Assembly: GCA_002709235.1 (NCBI GenBank)
Contig: PAQI01000005.1
Location: 168,897 to 232,896 of the forward strand
Origin: Hirschia sp.
GTDB taxonomy: Bacteria; Pseudomonadota; Alphaproteobacteria; Caulobacterales; Hyphomonadaceae
DNA length: 64,000 bases
Direction: 5' to 3'
Position numbers and translations under genes: made by a program
Notes under the pieces: generated by a model
Database searches by the model: none
What the model was told of the DNA's origin: nothing
The model's input: only the letters and a program-made list of their open reading frames with translations
In this document: positions 8,199 through 17,959 of the stretch, piece by piece
Layout of the letters: the number at the start of each line of letters is the position of its first letter
Position numbering within the stretch: the stretch's first letter is position 1

Positions 8199-10175
8199 AT
8201 GGGTGAGAGACCTTTCCAGCATGATGCGGACCGGCCGTGGATCTTCCGCACCTATGCGGGCCATTCGACAGCGGAAAAATCCAACGCGCTTTACCGCACC
8301 AATCTCTCAAAGGGTCAGACGGGGCTTTCCATTGCCTTTGACCTGCCCACGCAGACGGCTTTTGACGCGGATCATGTGCTGGCGCGCGGTGAGGTCGGCA
8401 AGGTGGGCGTTCCGGTCAAGCATCTGGGCGACATGCGCAAGCTGTTTGACCAGTTGCCGCTGGAGGAGATGAACACCTCCATGACCATCAACGCGCCTGC
8501 AGCATGGATGCTGGCGCTTTATGTGGCGCTGGCCGATGAGCGCGGCGATGACCGCAAGAAATTGCGCGGCACCACCCAGAACGACATCATCAAGGAATAT
8601 CTCTCGCGCGGCACCTATGTGTTTCCGCCTGCGCCCAGCATGCGCCTGATCGCGGATATGGTGAGCTGGAGCTATACGGAAGTTCCAAACTGGAACCCGC
8701 TCAATGTATGTTCTTACCATTTGCAGGAAGCGGGCGCGACGCCGCAGCAGGAACTGGCCTATGCGCTGGCGACCGCGATTGCCGTGCTGGATGCGGTGAA
8801 GGCAGGCGGACAGGTGCCGGACAAGGATTTTGACATCGTCTATGGCCGTATCTCGTTCTTCGTGAATGCGGGCGTGCGCTTCGTGACCGAGCTGTGCAAG
8901 ATGCGCGCTTTCGTGGACATGTGGGAGGAAATCGGCCGCAATCGTTATGGTGTGCAGGACGAGAAGGCGCTGCGTTTTCGCTATGGCGTGCAGGTCAATT
9001 CGCTGGGCCTGACCGAGCAGCAGCCGGAGAACAATGTCTATCGCATCCTGCTGGAAGCGCTGGCGGTGACGCTGTCCAAGCGCGCGCGTTGCCGGGCCCT
9101 GCAGCTGCCGGCCTGGAACGAGGCGCTGGGCCTGCCGCGTCCGTGGGACCAGCAATGGTCGCTGCGCATGCAGCAGATCATGGCCTATGAGACAGATCTG
9201 CTGGAATATGAGGACCTGTTTGATGGTTCGCATGTTGTCGAAGCCAAGACGGCTGAACTGGCCGAAGGTGCCCGCGCGGAACTGGCAAGGATCGACGATA
9301 TGGGCGGGGCAGTATCGGCGGTGGATTACATGAAGTCCGAGCTTGTCAATTCCCAAAAGGAACGCGTTCTCAATATCGAGAATGGCGACATGAAAGTCGT
9401 CGGCGTCAACGCGTTCACCTCGACCGAGCCCAGCCCGCTGGGCGGCGGTGAGGATGCGATCATGACGGTCGATCCCATGGAGGAAAGTGCGCAGGTGCGT
9501 GACCTTCAGGACTGGCGCAAGTCACGCGACAATGGCGCAGTCGAACAGGCGCTGGCAGAGCTTCAGGCGGCGGCGCGCGAGGGGCGCAACATGATGGAAC
9601 CTTCCATCGCCGCGGCCAAGGCGGGCGTGACCACGGGTGAATGGGGTGAGGCGCTGCGCGAGGTGTTTGGCGAATATCGCGGGCCAACCGGTGTGTCTCT
9701 GGTGATCTCCTCGGAAGGCGACGAAGACATCGAGGCGGTCAAAAAAGAGGTCGAGCGGGTGTCAGACATGCTGGGCCGCACGCTGACCTATGTATTGGGC
9801 AAGCCGGGGCTGGATGGCCATTCCAATGGTGCCGAGCAGATTGCCGCGCGCGGCCGGGCCTGCGGCATGGATGTTCATTATGACGGCATTCGCTTTACCC
9901 CGGAGGAGATCGTCAACCAGGCCATCGAGAAGAAGGCGCATGTTGTCGGGCTGTCGATCCTTTCGGGATCTCACCTTGATCTGGTGCGCGATACCGCTGC
10001 GATCATGCGTGAAAAGGGCATGACCATCCCACTGGTGGTGGGTGGTATCATCCCGCCCGAGGACGCCATGGCGCTCAGGCAGATGGGCGTCAAGCGCGTC
10101 TACACACCAAAGGACTTCAAGATCACCGAGATCATGGGCGATGTGGTGAAACTGGTGGAAGCGGAGCTGGGTTAG
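8199..10175 (+). CDS. ecm: Ethylmalonyl-CoA mutase-type protein (MeaA family), B12-dependent
   Basis: Coenzyme-B12 mutase interconverting acyl-CoA branch isomers; the MeaA/Ecm branch converts ethylmalonyl-CoA to methylsuccinyl-CoA in the ethylmalonyl-CoA pathway. The 658-aa chain has the catalytic barrel from residue 12 (IFRTYAGHSTAEKSNALYR, GQTGLSIAFDLPTQT, NTSMTINAPAAWMLALY, NVCSYHLQEAGATP) and a fused C-terminal B12 domain from about 525, where His541 in GLDGHSNG is the lower cobalt ligand. Length and order suit Ecm better than the separate-subunit methylmalonyl-CoA mutase. A GGGAGAG ribosome site precedes the ATG. No ccr, mcd or other pathway gene lies nearby, so substrate choice within the family is inferred. 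Confidence 0.88.
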   Translation: MGERPFQHDADRPWIFRTYAGHSTAEKSNALYRTNLSKGQTGLSIAFDLPTQTAFDADHVLARGEVGKVGVPVKHLGDMRKLFDQLPLEEMNTSMTINAPAAWMLALYVALADERGDDRKKLRGTTQNDIIKEYLSRGTYVFPPAPSMRLIADMVSWSYTEVPNWNPLNVCSYHLQEAGATPQQELAYALATAIAVLDAVKAGGQVPDKDFDIVYGRISFFVNAGVRFVTELCKMRAFVDMWEEIGRNRYGVQDEKALRFRYGVQVNSLGLTEQQPENNVYRILLEALAVTLSKRARCRALQLPAWNEALGLPRPWDQQWSLRMQQIMAYETDLLEYEDLFDGSHVVEAKTAELAEGARAELARIDDMGGAVSAVDYMKSELVNSQKERVLNIENGDMKVVGVNAFTSTEPSPLGGGEDAIMTVDPMEESAQVRDLQDWRKSRDNGAVEQALAELQAAAREGRNMMEPSIAAAKAGVTTGEWGEALREVFGEYRGPTGVSLVISSEGDEDIEAVKKEVERVSDMLGRTLTYVLGKPGLDGHSNGAEQIAARGRACGMDVHYDGIRFTPEEIVNQAIEKKAHVVGLSILSGSHLDLVRDTAAIMREKGMTIPLVVGGIIPPEDAMALRQMGVKRVYTPKDFKITEIMGDVVKLVEAELG

Positions 10176-10266
10176 TGAGTATCAGGCCGCTTTCAATATT
10201 GGCCATGTCCCGCTAGCTTGTCATCTGGGAGTCGTCGGGGACGATGAAGCTGGTTGGGGGGTGGCT

Positions 10267-11127
10267 GTGTTGCACCGCATATTCTGGGTATTTGCTTTCA
10301 CATTGATCCTGTCGGGGTGCCGCCTGGACGAGATGTTCAAACAGGACCCTCGTGGCGTTTTCGATGAGCCAGAAATCTATGAGGCAGCGGATCGCTTTGC
10401 AGCTCTGTTCGAGAGCAGGGATGCAGAGGGTCTGGCAGAGATGGTACATCCCCTACTAGTAGATGTTTTCGGTGGAAGCGAAGGAATGCGGGGGATATTC
10501 GGCCAACTTCCAGAAGGTGAAATACATGTTTCAATGTATTTTGCGGAACCTAGAATCGGAGATGATCGATATGGCGATTTGGAGGGCGCGCCACTTTATC
10601 TGTTCCTGTATGATGTGCGGATCAACAATAACAACGCTCAATTACAGCTGGTATTGGCACAAAACGACGACACGTGCTGTTCCGTGACGTACATTTTGCT
10701 CAACGAGACCATCGGGCCGCCGTCGAAATATCATGATTTCAGCTTTGCGAATAAAGGTCCGCTACATTATCTGTTTGCATTTCTTCTGGTGGCGATGCCA
10801 GTGTTTCATCTGGTGACGGCAGTGCATTGCGGGTTCAGCAAGGGCGTTGTGCAACGCAAATGGCTGTGGATCCCCTTTATCCTGATCGGGTTCTGGGGAT
10901 TTAAGTTCAATTGGACCACAGGTGAAGTCGTCTTCATTTTGCTGAACATAAAAGACGGCATGGTCAATTTCAGCTTGTTCAACTTGAACTTGCTGGGGGC
11001 AGGTTACTTGAGAGCGGGCATGTTCACTCCCTGGATCATTACCATTGCACTACCTATCGGGCCGGTATGGTACTGGATACGCCGCGCGAGAATGGTGCAG
11101 AAGTCGGCGGTTGAAGACAATTTCTGA
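10267..11127 (+). CDS. Unknown lipoprotein with C-terminal membrane helices
   Basis: Not recognised as a named family. The 286-aa product starts with a signal ending LILSGC, giving a lipidated Cys. Residues about 35-150 look like a small alpha/beta domain of the NTF2/DUF3887-like kind (helix AADRFAALFESRDAEGLAEMV, then strands). Residues about 165-280 hold three hydrophobic spans (around LFAFLLVAMPVFHLVTAV, WIPFILIGFWGFKF and PWIITIALPIGPVWYW). GTG at 10267 is taken as the start because a G-rich site lies 5 bases upstream; GTG at 10261 is also open. A perfect hairpin follows the stop. A lipidated N-terminus plus several later membrane spans is unusual; the Cys may instead lie in an ordinary signal anchor. 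Confidence 0.72.
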   Translation: MLHRIFWVFAFTLILSGCRLDEMFKQDPRGVFDEPEIYEAADRFAALFESRDAEGLAEMVHPLLVDVFGGSEGMRGIFGQLPEGEIHVSMYFAEPRIGDDRYGDLEGAPLYLFLYDVRINNNNAQLQLVLAQNDDTCCSVTYILLNETIGPPSKYHDFSFANKGPLHYLFAFLLVAMPVFHLVTAVHCGFSKGVVQRKWLWIPFILIGFWGFKFNWTTGEVVFILLNIKDGMVNFSLFNLNLLGAGYLRAGMFTPWIITIALPIGPVWYWIRRARMVQKSAVEDNF

Positions 11128-11135
11128 TGAAATGC

Positions 11136-11170
11136 ACCCGCTCAACCCCTTAAGACCGGGTTGAGCGGGT
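11136..11170. terminator. Hairpin between convergent genes
   Basis: Perfect 13-bp inverted repeat (11136-11148 with 11158-11170; arms ACCCGCTCAACCC and its complement) around a 9-base loop, placed between two genes that end facing each other. No long T run follows on either strand, so it may act as a bidirectional pause or weak terminator. Confidence 0.65.
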
Positions 11171-11190
11171 AATTGTCCGGTATCGATGAT

Positions 11191-12936
11191 CTAGAGCCGC
11201 GATGCTTCCAGGTCGACATCTGCCATGGCCCAGATTTTCTCGAAGCGGGCGCGTTCGGTTGCGGCTTCCTCGGTCTTGCCCTGTGCGGTGAGGGACTGGA
11301 TCAGGCCAAAGGTCGACCAGCCATTATTGGGAAAGTCCGACAGATCCTTGCGATAGACTGCTTCCGCATCTGCTGCACGGTCAGCCTTGAGCAAGGCCAC
11401 GCCCAGTGACTGGCGCGTCGGGTAATACCAGAAGGGTGGCTCGGTATAAGGCAGTGCATCCTGAGATGCGACAGCGCTGGTGAAATGGGTGATGGCGGCG
11501 TTGGTCTCGCCCTCGGCCAGTGCCATTTCGCCCAATAGCAGGTCGCCGGCGATGCCCAGCAAGGCGCTCGCAGGATAATCAGCGCCGTCCAGATAGAGGA
11601 TTTTTTCCGTCGTCATCAGGGGCATCATGGCATCATGCTCGACCCTGGCTGCCTCGATCTCACCTGTGCGCGCAAGGGCGATGCCGCGTGCATAATGCCA
11701 GATGGCGTTTGAAAAGGAGAGGTCTGCGCGGGGCTGGGGCTTTTCGAGGATCTCGTCCCAATGGGCAAACTGCACCAGGGTGAGCAATGGAATGGTGTGA
11801 AAGAATTCCACGGTCGGGAACTGGTCGATCATTTCAAGGCGAACATTGGCCGCAACTTTTTCACCCGCTTCAATTGCCACGGAACTGCGCCCCTGCATGG
11901 AGGATGCGGCCCACAGGAAGTGGATATTGTGCGGGTAATAGAGCGCAGGATAAAAGCCCTGTGCATTGCAGGCCGCGATATAGTCCTCATCGACCTTTGC
12001 GGCGCGGATATTGGCCTCTGAGGCGTCGTGATAACGCCCGACGCGCCAATAGATATGCGCTGGCATGTGCACGAGGTGGCCCGAGCCGGGCACCAGATTG
12101 GCCAGTGTGTCGGCGGCGGCTTCAGCGCGGGCAGGATTGGCGGATGCTTCAACGGCATGAATGTAAAGATGTAGCGCCAGCGGGTGTTCGGGCGCGCGGG
12201 CGATGATGGCTTCCAGCATGTTGATGGCGTTGACGGCTTCGGGACGCGGGGTGCTCCCATCCGACCAATAGTCCCACGGCATGGTGTTCATCCACGCTTC
12301 GGCATACATGGCACCGATATCATTGTCCTTGGGGTATTTTGTGACAAGGCGTCCAAGTGCCTTTGCATATGCGCGATCCAGCGTGGTGCGGTCTTCGACG
12401 GGTTCAGCGGCATATCGTGCCTGAAGGGCGGTGATCAGATCCTGTTCGATCTCGCTGGCACCGGGTGCGAGTTCAACGGCTTTGGATAATGCGGCGAAGG
12501 CGGCCGCTTGCTCATCCTCGGACATCACAGCCTTGCCGTTTGCGGTGACATTGATGTTGGGACCGGTGGCGAGTGCTTCGCCCCAGAAACACATGGCACA
12601 GCTCGGATCCAGCGTCTGTGCCGCGCGGAAGGAGCGGATGGATTCAGCGTGGTTGAAGCCGAAGGCCAGCACCATGCCCTGGTCGAAATATTTCTGGGCG
12701 TCGGGATCGCTCGTGGTGATGGGGCGATGAAAATCGCCCATGCCCTCAAATAGTGGCGCGCCCGCACGCTCTGCCAGAGTGGGTGCTGCGAGTGTGGGTT
12801 CTGTGACCTGTTGCGTTTGCGTGACCGGTTCAGTTGAGACTGGATTTGCGGTGCAGGCCGATAAAATGGTTGCGGACATCAGAGCCATGAGCGGCCGAGA
12901 TATGCGGCGTTCGTTCAATGTGTTTGAGTGTATCAT
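11191..12936 (-). CDS. TPR-repeat lipoprotein
   Basis: A 581-aa predicted envelope lipoprotein: signal with ATILSAC, a linker rich in Thr, Val and Gln, then a long run of tetratricopeptide helices. The stretch DPSCAMCFWGEALATGPN is the hallmark of a widespread TPR family often labelled simply as tetratricopeptide repeat protein. Near the C-terminus LGVALLKADRAADAEAVYRKDL is a clear TPR. The ATG at 12936 is chosen over one 30 bases upstream because AAGGGGA lies 6 bases before it. Such proteins scaffold protein contacts; no partner is evident here. Family description firm, role unknown. Confidence 0.85.
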   Translation of the reverse strand: MIHSNTLNERRISRPLMALMSATILSACTANPVSTEPVTQTQQVTEPTLAAPTLAERAGAPLFEGMGDFHRPITTSDPDAQKYFDQGMVLAFGFNHAESIRSFRAAQTLDPSCAMCFWGEALATGPNINVTANGKAVMSEDEQAAAFAALSKAVELAPGASEIEQDLITALQARYAAEPVEDRTTLDRAYAKALGRLVTKYPKDNDIGAMYAEAWMNTMPWDYWSDGSTPRPEAVNAINMLEAIIARAPEHPLALHLYIHAVEASANPARAEAAADTLANLVPGSGHLVHMPAHIYWRVGRYHDASEANIRAAKVDEDYIAACNAQGFYPALYYPHNIHFLWAASSMQGRSSVAIEAGEKVAANVRLEMIDQFPTVEFFHTIPLLTLVQFAHWDEILEKPQPRADLSFSNAIWHYARGIALARTGEIEAARVEHDAMMPLMTTEKILYLDGADYPASALLGIAGDLLLGEMALAEGETNAAITHFTSAVASQDALPYTEPPFWYYPTRQSLGVALLKADRAADAEAVYRKDLSDFPNNGWSTFGLIQSLTAQGKTEEAATERARFEKIWAMADVDLEASRL

Positions 12937-13028
12937 GATCGTCCCCTTTGCGGCCCCAACTACCAAGGCCAGGGGGACAATCTAACAGTTAACGCCGCTT
13001 TGGGCCAATTGAGGCCCTGGGCAGGCCC

Positions 13029-13877
13029 TCAGCCTCCGAATGTATCGCAGGCATTGGGGTCGCCGGTTTCATAGCCGTGCTTGAGCCATTTCATGCGTTG
13101 TTCGGAAGAGCCATGGGTGAAGGCTTCCGGTGAGACGCGGCGGCCTGCATTGCGCTGCAGCGTGTCGTCGCCGATGGCCTGTGCGGTCTTGAGGCCTTCT
13201 TCCATGTCGCCCGGCTCCAATGCGACAGCGCCGCCGGAGACAGCCGAGGCATGGGCCGCCCAGACACCGGCATAGCAATCGGCCTGAAGTTCCAGCGAGA
13301 CCAGATAGCCATTGGATTCCGCTTCGGTGCGGGCACCCTGCTGGGCCTGTCGCACTTTCTGCATGGCCCCGGTAAGCGACTGGACATGGTGGCCGATCTC
13401 ATGGGCGATGACATAGGCGCGCGCAAAGTCCGCGCCGGAAGCACCCAGGCGGGTTTCCATTTCCTCCCAGAAGGACAGATCCAGATAGACGGTGGAATCG
13501 CCGGGGCAGTAGAATGGCCCCATGGCGGCTTGTCCGGCTCCGCAGGCGGTCTGTGTGCCCTGAGAGTAAAGGACGATCTCCGGCTTGCGATAGCCGTCGA
13601 AATACTGCTCCCAGACATCATTGACATTGGTGCCCACGACATCGACGAACTGGCCGGCGCGGTCTTCGGGTGTGCCGACCTCCGCTTCGCCCTGGGAGGA
13701 GGATGTGGTGCCGCCGATCTGGGAGGCGACCTGCTGGGCGGTTTGCGGGTCCACGCCGAAGACGTAATAGGCAATCAGCGCGATCACGGCCACGCCGATG
13801 CCACCGCCTGCGACTGTGCCGCCCATGCCACGGCGATCCTCGATATTGCCGTCACGGCGACCTTTTTCCCAGCGCAT
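13029..13877 (-). CDS. Putative neutral zinc metallopeptidase, YpfJ family
   Basis: A 282-aa protein with one N-terminal membrane anchor (GIGVAVIALIAYYVFGV, about residues 25-45), a disordered Ser/Gln-rich linker, and the YpfJ zinc-peptidase domain. The motif AYVIAHEIGHHVQSLTG near residue 150-165 supplies the HExxH ligands; further on ELQADCYAGVWA gives the third, and THGSSEQRMKWLKHGYETGD is the conserved tail. The ATG at 13877 follows AGGGAGA by 6 bases; an upstream in-frame ATG at 13928 lacks such a site. A small membrane-anchored gene lies upstream on the same strand. The activity of the family is inferred from its zinc motif. Confidence 0.9.
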   Translation of the reverse strand: MRWEKGRRDGNIEDRRGMGGTVAGGGIGVAVIALIAYYVFGVDPQTAQQVASQIGGTTSSSQGEAEVGTPEDRAGQFVDVVGTNVNDVWEQYFDGYRKPEIVLYSQGTQTACGAGQAAMGPFYCPGDSTVYLDLSFWEEMETRLGASGADFARAYVIAHEIGHHVQSLTGAMQKVRQAQQGARTEAESNGYLVSLELQADCYAGVWAAHASAVSGGAVALEPGDMEEGLKTAQAIGDDTLQRNAGRRVSPEAFTHGSSEQRMKWLKHGYETGDPNACDTFGG

Positions 13878-13962
13878 GACCCATCTCCCTGAACTTGCCC
13901 AACCCAGCCGGAACGTTCCAGCGGGCATGTGGTTTCAGATTAACGCAAGATTGGGTGAGATG

Positions 13963-14337
13963 TCAGGAGATTGTTTTGGCGACGACGATTTCGGCAGATG
14001 AACTCAGGGGATCGTGGACGACACCGACCATGATGGGTTCGCCGGTGCAGACGAGTTCGGTCAGCTGGCGCGCTTCACGCTTGGCGACGGGATCGAATTC
14101 GTTGCGCTTGTCGCCGATCCGGAAGGTGCGACCATCGCTGGTTTCGACCTCGGCAACATAATGGCCAGATCCGACATAGGCATCCGCGCGGCAATAGTCT
14201 GCGGTGATGATTGCGCGGGTTTCAAAGCTTTCAACACTGGTGAAGGTGACGAGGCTGGCAAAGCAGGCGGTGACAATGCTGAACAGTTTACCGGGATTGC
14301 GGTTCAGCCATCGTGATAGGGCGGATTTGCGCGCCAT
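13963..14337 (-). CDS. Small single-span membrane protein, unknown function
   Basis: A 124-aa product with a basic N-terminus, one membrane segment (LFSIVTACFASLVTFTSV, about residues 17-34) and a small exported beta-rich domain (ADYCRADAYVGSGHYVAEVETSDGR is part of it, split here for its Cys and Gly/Tyr motif). Two cysteines outside the membrane could pair. ATG at 14337 follows AGGAAG by 8 bases. It is upstream of the YpfJ-type peptidase gene on the same strand, 85 bases apart, so co-transcription is possible. No family recognised. Confidence 0.72.
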   Translation of the reverse strand: MARKSALSRWLNRNPGKLFSIVTACFASLVTFTSVESFETRAIITADYCRADAYVGSGHYVAEVETSDGRTFRIGDKRNEFDPVAKREARQLTELVCTGEPIMVGVVHDPLSSSAEIVVAKTIS

Positions 14338-14456
14338 GTTGTCTGCTTCCTGCAATTGCTAATGTCGGCAGGGTTCAGATTAACAAAACGACCTGAAACC
14401 TTTGTCAGGCGCGCTTGCGAATTTTTACGCAAATTTCCGGTGCGGCGGATATCTGG

Positions 14457-14490
14457 AAAAAAGAAAGGCCGCATCCAGAGGATGCGGCCT
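14457..14490 (-). terminator. Strong intrinsic terminator (minus strand)
   Basis: A perfect 10-bp stem (14466-14475 with 14481-14490, GATGCGGCCT on one arm) with a 5-base loop, followed on the minus strand by TTTCTTTTTT. It ends the candidate sRNA described at 14458-14571 and would also stop read-through from the LysR gene. Confidence 0.8.
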
Positions 14491-14571
14491 GAAAAGGTAT
14501 GCCTCGGGGGGAGGAAACGCCCTTTGAGCAAAACTCGAAAAGGGTTGCGAGAGAGGCACCTCGCATAAACA
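14458..14571 (-). ncRNA. Candidate trans-acting small RNA with C-rich (anti-Shine-Dalgarno) loop
   Basis: About 114 nt on the minus strand. Reading 5' to 3': possible -35 ATGACT, 17-bp spacer, -10 TAAAAT (14584-14579), then stem-loop 1 (14564-14547, GCGAG/CTCGC), stem-loop 2 (14544-14520, CCCTTT/AAAGGG), a short hairpin at 14514-14502 with a CCCCC loop inside TTTCCTCCCCCCGAGG, and the strong terminator at 14490-14457. A C-rich loop able to pair with ribosome-binding sites plus an intrinsic terminator is the usual form of many alphaproteobacterial sRNAs. No convincing reading frame explains the segment. It sits between LysR (14662) and a small membrane gene. The structure is seen in the sequence; the sRNA call is inferred. 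Confidence 0.55.
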
Positions 14572-14661
14572 CTAAATTATTTTACAATCGTTCAAAAATC
14601 AAGTCATAGTTTCGAAGGGGTGATATGTAATTATGCATAGCTCGCGCGGGCGGTCCTGGGG

Positions 14662-15561
14662 TCAGGCGCGGAGTTCCGTTTTTGAGGCTTCAATCTCCGA
14701 CACCAGCCAGTCACGGAATACGGATATGCGCTTGGAGCGCCGCAGATCGGACGGGTAGATGAAGAAGAGGTCAAAAGTCGGCCCGATATGATCCGGCAGT
14801 ACCTTTTTCAGATTGAAGGAGTCCATGATCATGTAATCGGGCAGGTCGGCAATGCCGCCGCCATCGCGCACAGCCCGCATCATGCCATTCACATTGTTGA
14901 TCTGAAGGGTCGCTTCGCGCAGATTGCGGTCATCGCGCCCGATGCGCTGGGCCCAGTTGACGATCTTCATGTGCTCATCGGCCGGGCCATAGGTGATGAT
15001 CTGGTGACGGTCCAGATCTTCTGGACGTTCGGGCACACCGGCCTCTTCAAGATAGGCAGCAGAAGCATAGAGGCTGGTGCCCACAGTGGTGAGCTTGCGC
15101 TGGATCAGATCTGCCTTGTCAGCGGCCCAGAGGCGGATGGCGCATTCGGCCTCCAGTGTCAGCAGATCATATTCGCGGTCATCCAGTGACAGCTTGACGC
15201 GCATGCGAGGGTAAAGCTGGAAGAAGCGGTGCATGCGCGGGGCGAGCCAGAACGAACCAAAGGCCACAGGTGCGGTGACATGCAGTTCGCCATGCGGAGT
15301 TTCGCCGGTATCCTGTAGAGCGCTTTCGGCCGTGCGTGCCGCTGACGACATCTCCGCGGTGGCGCGGTGCAGGATGCGTCCGGCTTCGGTCAGCATCAAA
15401 CCGCGCGCATGGCGCTGGAACAAAGTGGCTTCCAGCTTTTCTTCCAATGACGCGATCTGACGCGAAACGGCTGATTGGGAAATTCCCAACCGTTCGCCTG
15501 CGGCGGTCAGGCTACCGGTTTCAGCGGCAGCATGAAAGCTCTTGAGCTTGTCCCAGTCCAT
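14662..15561 (-). CDS. LysR-family transcriptional regulator
   Basis: A 299-aa regulator with the N-terminal winged helix-turn-helix (DWDKLKSFHAAAETGSLTAA, then LGISQSAVSRQIASLEEKL, residues 2-60) and the C-terminal effector-binding domain (about 90-290; TAPVAFGSFWLAP, GGGIADLPDYM). The start is the ATG at 15561 or the adjoining TTG at 15564; GGAGG lies 9-12 bases upstream. The next gene on the strand upstream is trxB, 117 bases away, suggesting a redox setting but not proving one. Effector and targets are unknown. A candidate sRNA with its own promoter follows downstream. Confidence 0.9.
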   Translation of the reverse strand: MDWDKLKSFHAAAETGSLTAAGERLGISQSAVSRQIASLEEKLEATLFQRHARGLMLTEAGRILHRATAEMSSAARTAESALQDTGETPHGELHVTAPVAFGSFWLAPRMHRFFQLYPRMRVKLSLDDREYDLLTLEAECAIRLWAADKADLIQRKLTTVGTSLYASAAYLEEAGVPERPEDLDRHQIITYGPADEHMKIVNWAQRIGRDDRNLREATLQINNVNGMMRAVRDGGGIADLPDYMIMDSFNLKKVLPDHIGPTFDLFFIYPSDLRRSKRISVFRDWLVSEIEASKTELRA

Positions 15562-15678
15562 CAAGGATCAGTTCCTCCCAAACCCGCATATCCTGCAGGT
15601 TGCCGTACAAAGAGTGACCCAGCTTTCACCGGACATCAACCAAGAGGTTATGGCTTTTGCGATGATTGGGTGAAATTG

Positions 15679-16668
<990 letters not shown>

Positions 16669-16819
16669 TCAGTCTCGTGCGGTGCAATCGGTTGAGGAGT
16701 GATCGCGACAAGGATCAAGCGATGAGTTAGGGGCCCGAAGGTGATTTGGCAATGGAGGCGAGTCACGACTGCGTGAAGTTAGCTGCACTGACCTGTGGAA
16801 CACGGGTCTGCAGGGGCCT

Positions 16820-17851
16820 TCAATGTGAGTGTGGTGCTTCAGTGGGCGCATCGCTGATGCAATCGCAGCAATCTTCGCCCTGGGGCCCGCTTTCGTCGAT
16901 CTCAAGCGTGACATGGGTCATGGCGTGATGGTCTGTCAGGCGAGTGCGCATGGCGCGGCGGACGGTCTGTGCATCCGCATCCACTTCCAGCCGGGCGTGC
17001 AGGGTGACGAGTCGGTCCGATCCGGTCAGTGTCCAGACATGGATGTGGTGGACATCTGCAACGCCGGAAATCTCTGTTTCAAGGTCTGCCCGCAGGGCAT
17101 CGGGGTCAAAGCCGGTGGGGGCACCTTCCAGCAGGATATGGCCCGAGCGCTTGATCACGCGATAGCCGCCCCAGCCGACCAGTAGCGCCACAAAGATGGA
17201 GAGCAGGGGATCAATGGGTGTCCAGCCGGTCCACATGATCACACCAGCGGCGATGATTGCGACCACCGAGCCCAGAAGGTCTCCGGCGACATGCCAGAGC
17301 GCGCCTTCAAGATTGACATCATCATGCCCGGCGTCACCGCCATGCAGCACGAAGAAGGCAACAATATTGACCAACAGCCCGACAATGGCGACGCCCAGCA
17401 TCATGCCGCTTTCAATCGGGGCGGGGGAAAAGAAGCGTTGTGCGGCCTCGACGATGATCCAGCCTGCCAGCAGGATCAGGGTCAGGCCATTGGCGAATGC
17501 GGCGAGGATACGAAAGCGGGCAAAGCCGAAACTGCGCTTGGCGTCTGCCGGGCGGGTGGCGAGGTGAAAGCCGAACCAGGCCAGCAACAGGCTGCCGGCA
17601 TCGGTGAGCATGTGTGCGGCATCGGCCAATAGTGCCAATGAGCCAGAGATGATGCCGCCTGCAACTTCCGCCAGCATGAAGGCGGCGGTCAGCCCACCGG
17701 CAATCGCCAGCCGGGTCTGGGAAGCATGGGCGGCGTGGTCATGGTCATCATGATCGTGACCACCATGATCATGCCCATGCCCGTCATTGTGGTCATGCCC
17801 ATGATCGTCGTCATGAGCGTGGTCGTGTGTATGAGAATGATCATGCGGCAT
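16820..17851 (-). CDS. Cation diffusion facilitator (zinc/metal exporter), CzcD type
   Basis: Inner-membrane proton-coupled exporter of zinc or similar divalent metals. The first 43 residues are extraordinarily rich in His and Asp (about 18 His), a typical metal-sensing or buffering tail. Six membrane helices follow, with the paired metal-site motifs SLALLADAAHMLTDAG (helix II) and ALWHVAGDLLGS (helix V), then the cytoplasmic domain with VHHIHVWTLTGSD. The C-terminus ends with CDCISDAPTEAPHSH, again metal-binding residues. A Zur-like palindrome lies 60 bases upstream of the ATG, implying zinc control. Substrate assignment is by family; zinc is the best guess. Confidence 0.93.
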   Translation of the reverse strand: MPHDHSHTHDHAHDDDHGHDHNDGHGHDHGGHDHDDHDHAAHASQTRLAIAGGLTAAFMLAEVAGGIISGSLALLADAAHMLTDAGSLLLAWFGFHLATRPADAKRSFGFARFRILAAFANGLTLILLAGWIIVEAAQRFFSPAPIESGMMLGVAIVGLLVNIVAFFVLHGGDAGHDDVNLEGALWHVAGDLLGSVVAIIAAGVIMWTGWTPIDPLLSIFVALLVGWGGYRVIKRSGHILLEGAPTGFDPDALRADLETEISGVADVHHIHVWTLTGSDRLVTLHARLEVDADAQTVRRAMRTRLTDHHAMTHVTLEIDESGPQGEDCCDCISDAPTEAPHSH

Positions 17852-17910
17852 AAGGCGGATCTAACATGATGGTACGTGAATAAAAAGTGATAATAATCAG
17901 ATATTTATGA

Positions 17911-17922
17911 ATGTTATATCAT
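17911..17922. promoter_or_regulatory. Candidate Zur-like operator before the CDF exporter
   Basis: ATGTTATATCAT differs by one base from the ATGTTATAACAT core of alphaproteobacterial Zur boxes, and lies in AT-rich DNA 60 bp upstream of the exporter start with no other gene start in this gap. Exporters are activated rather than repressed by Zur in some bacteria, so the sign of control is open. A match found by eye; not tested against the genome background. Confidence 0.45.
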
Positions 17923-17959
17923 AACCCGAAATATGGGGGTCGCTGCTTTTATGCCACCA

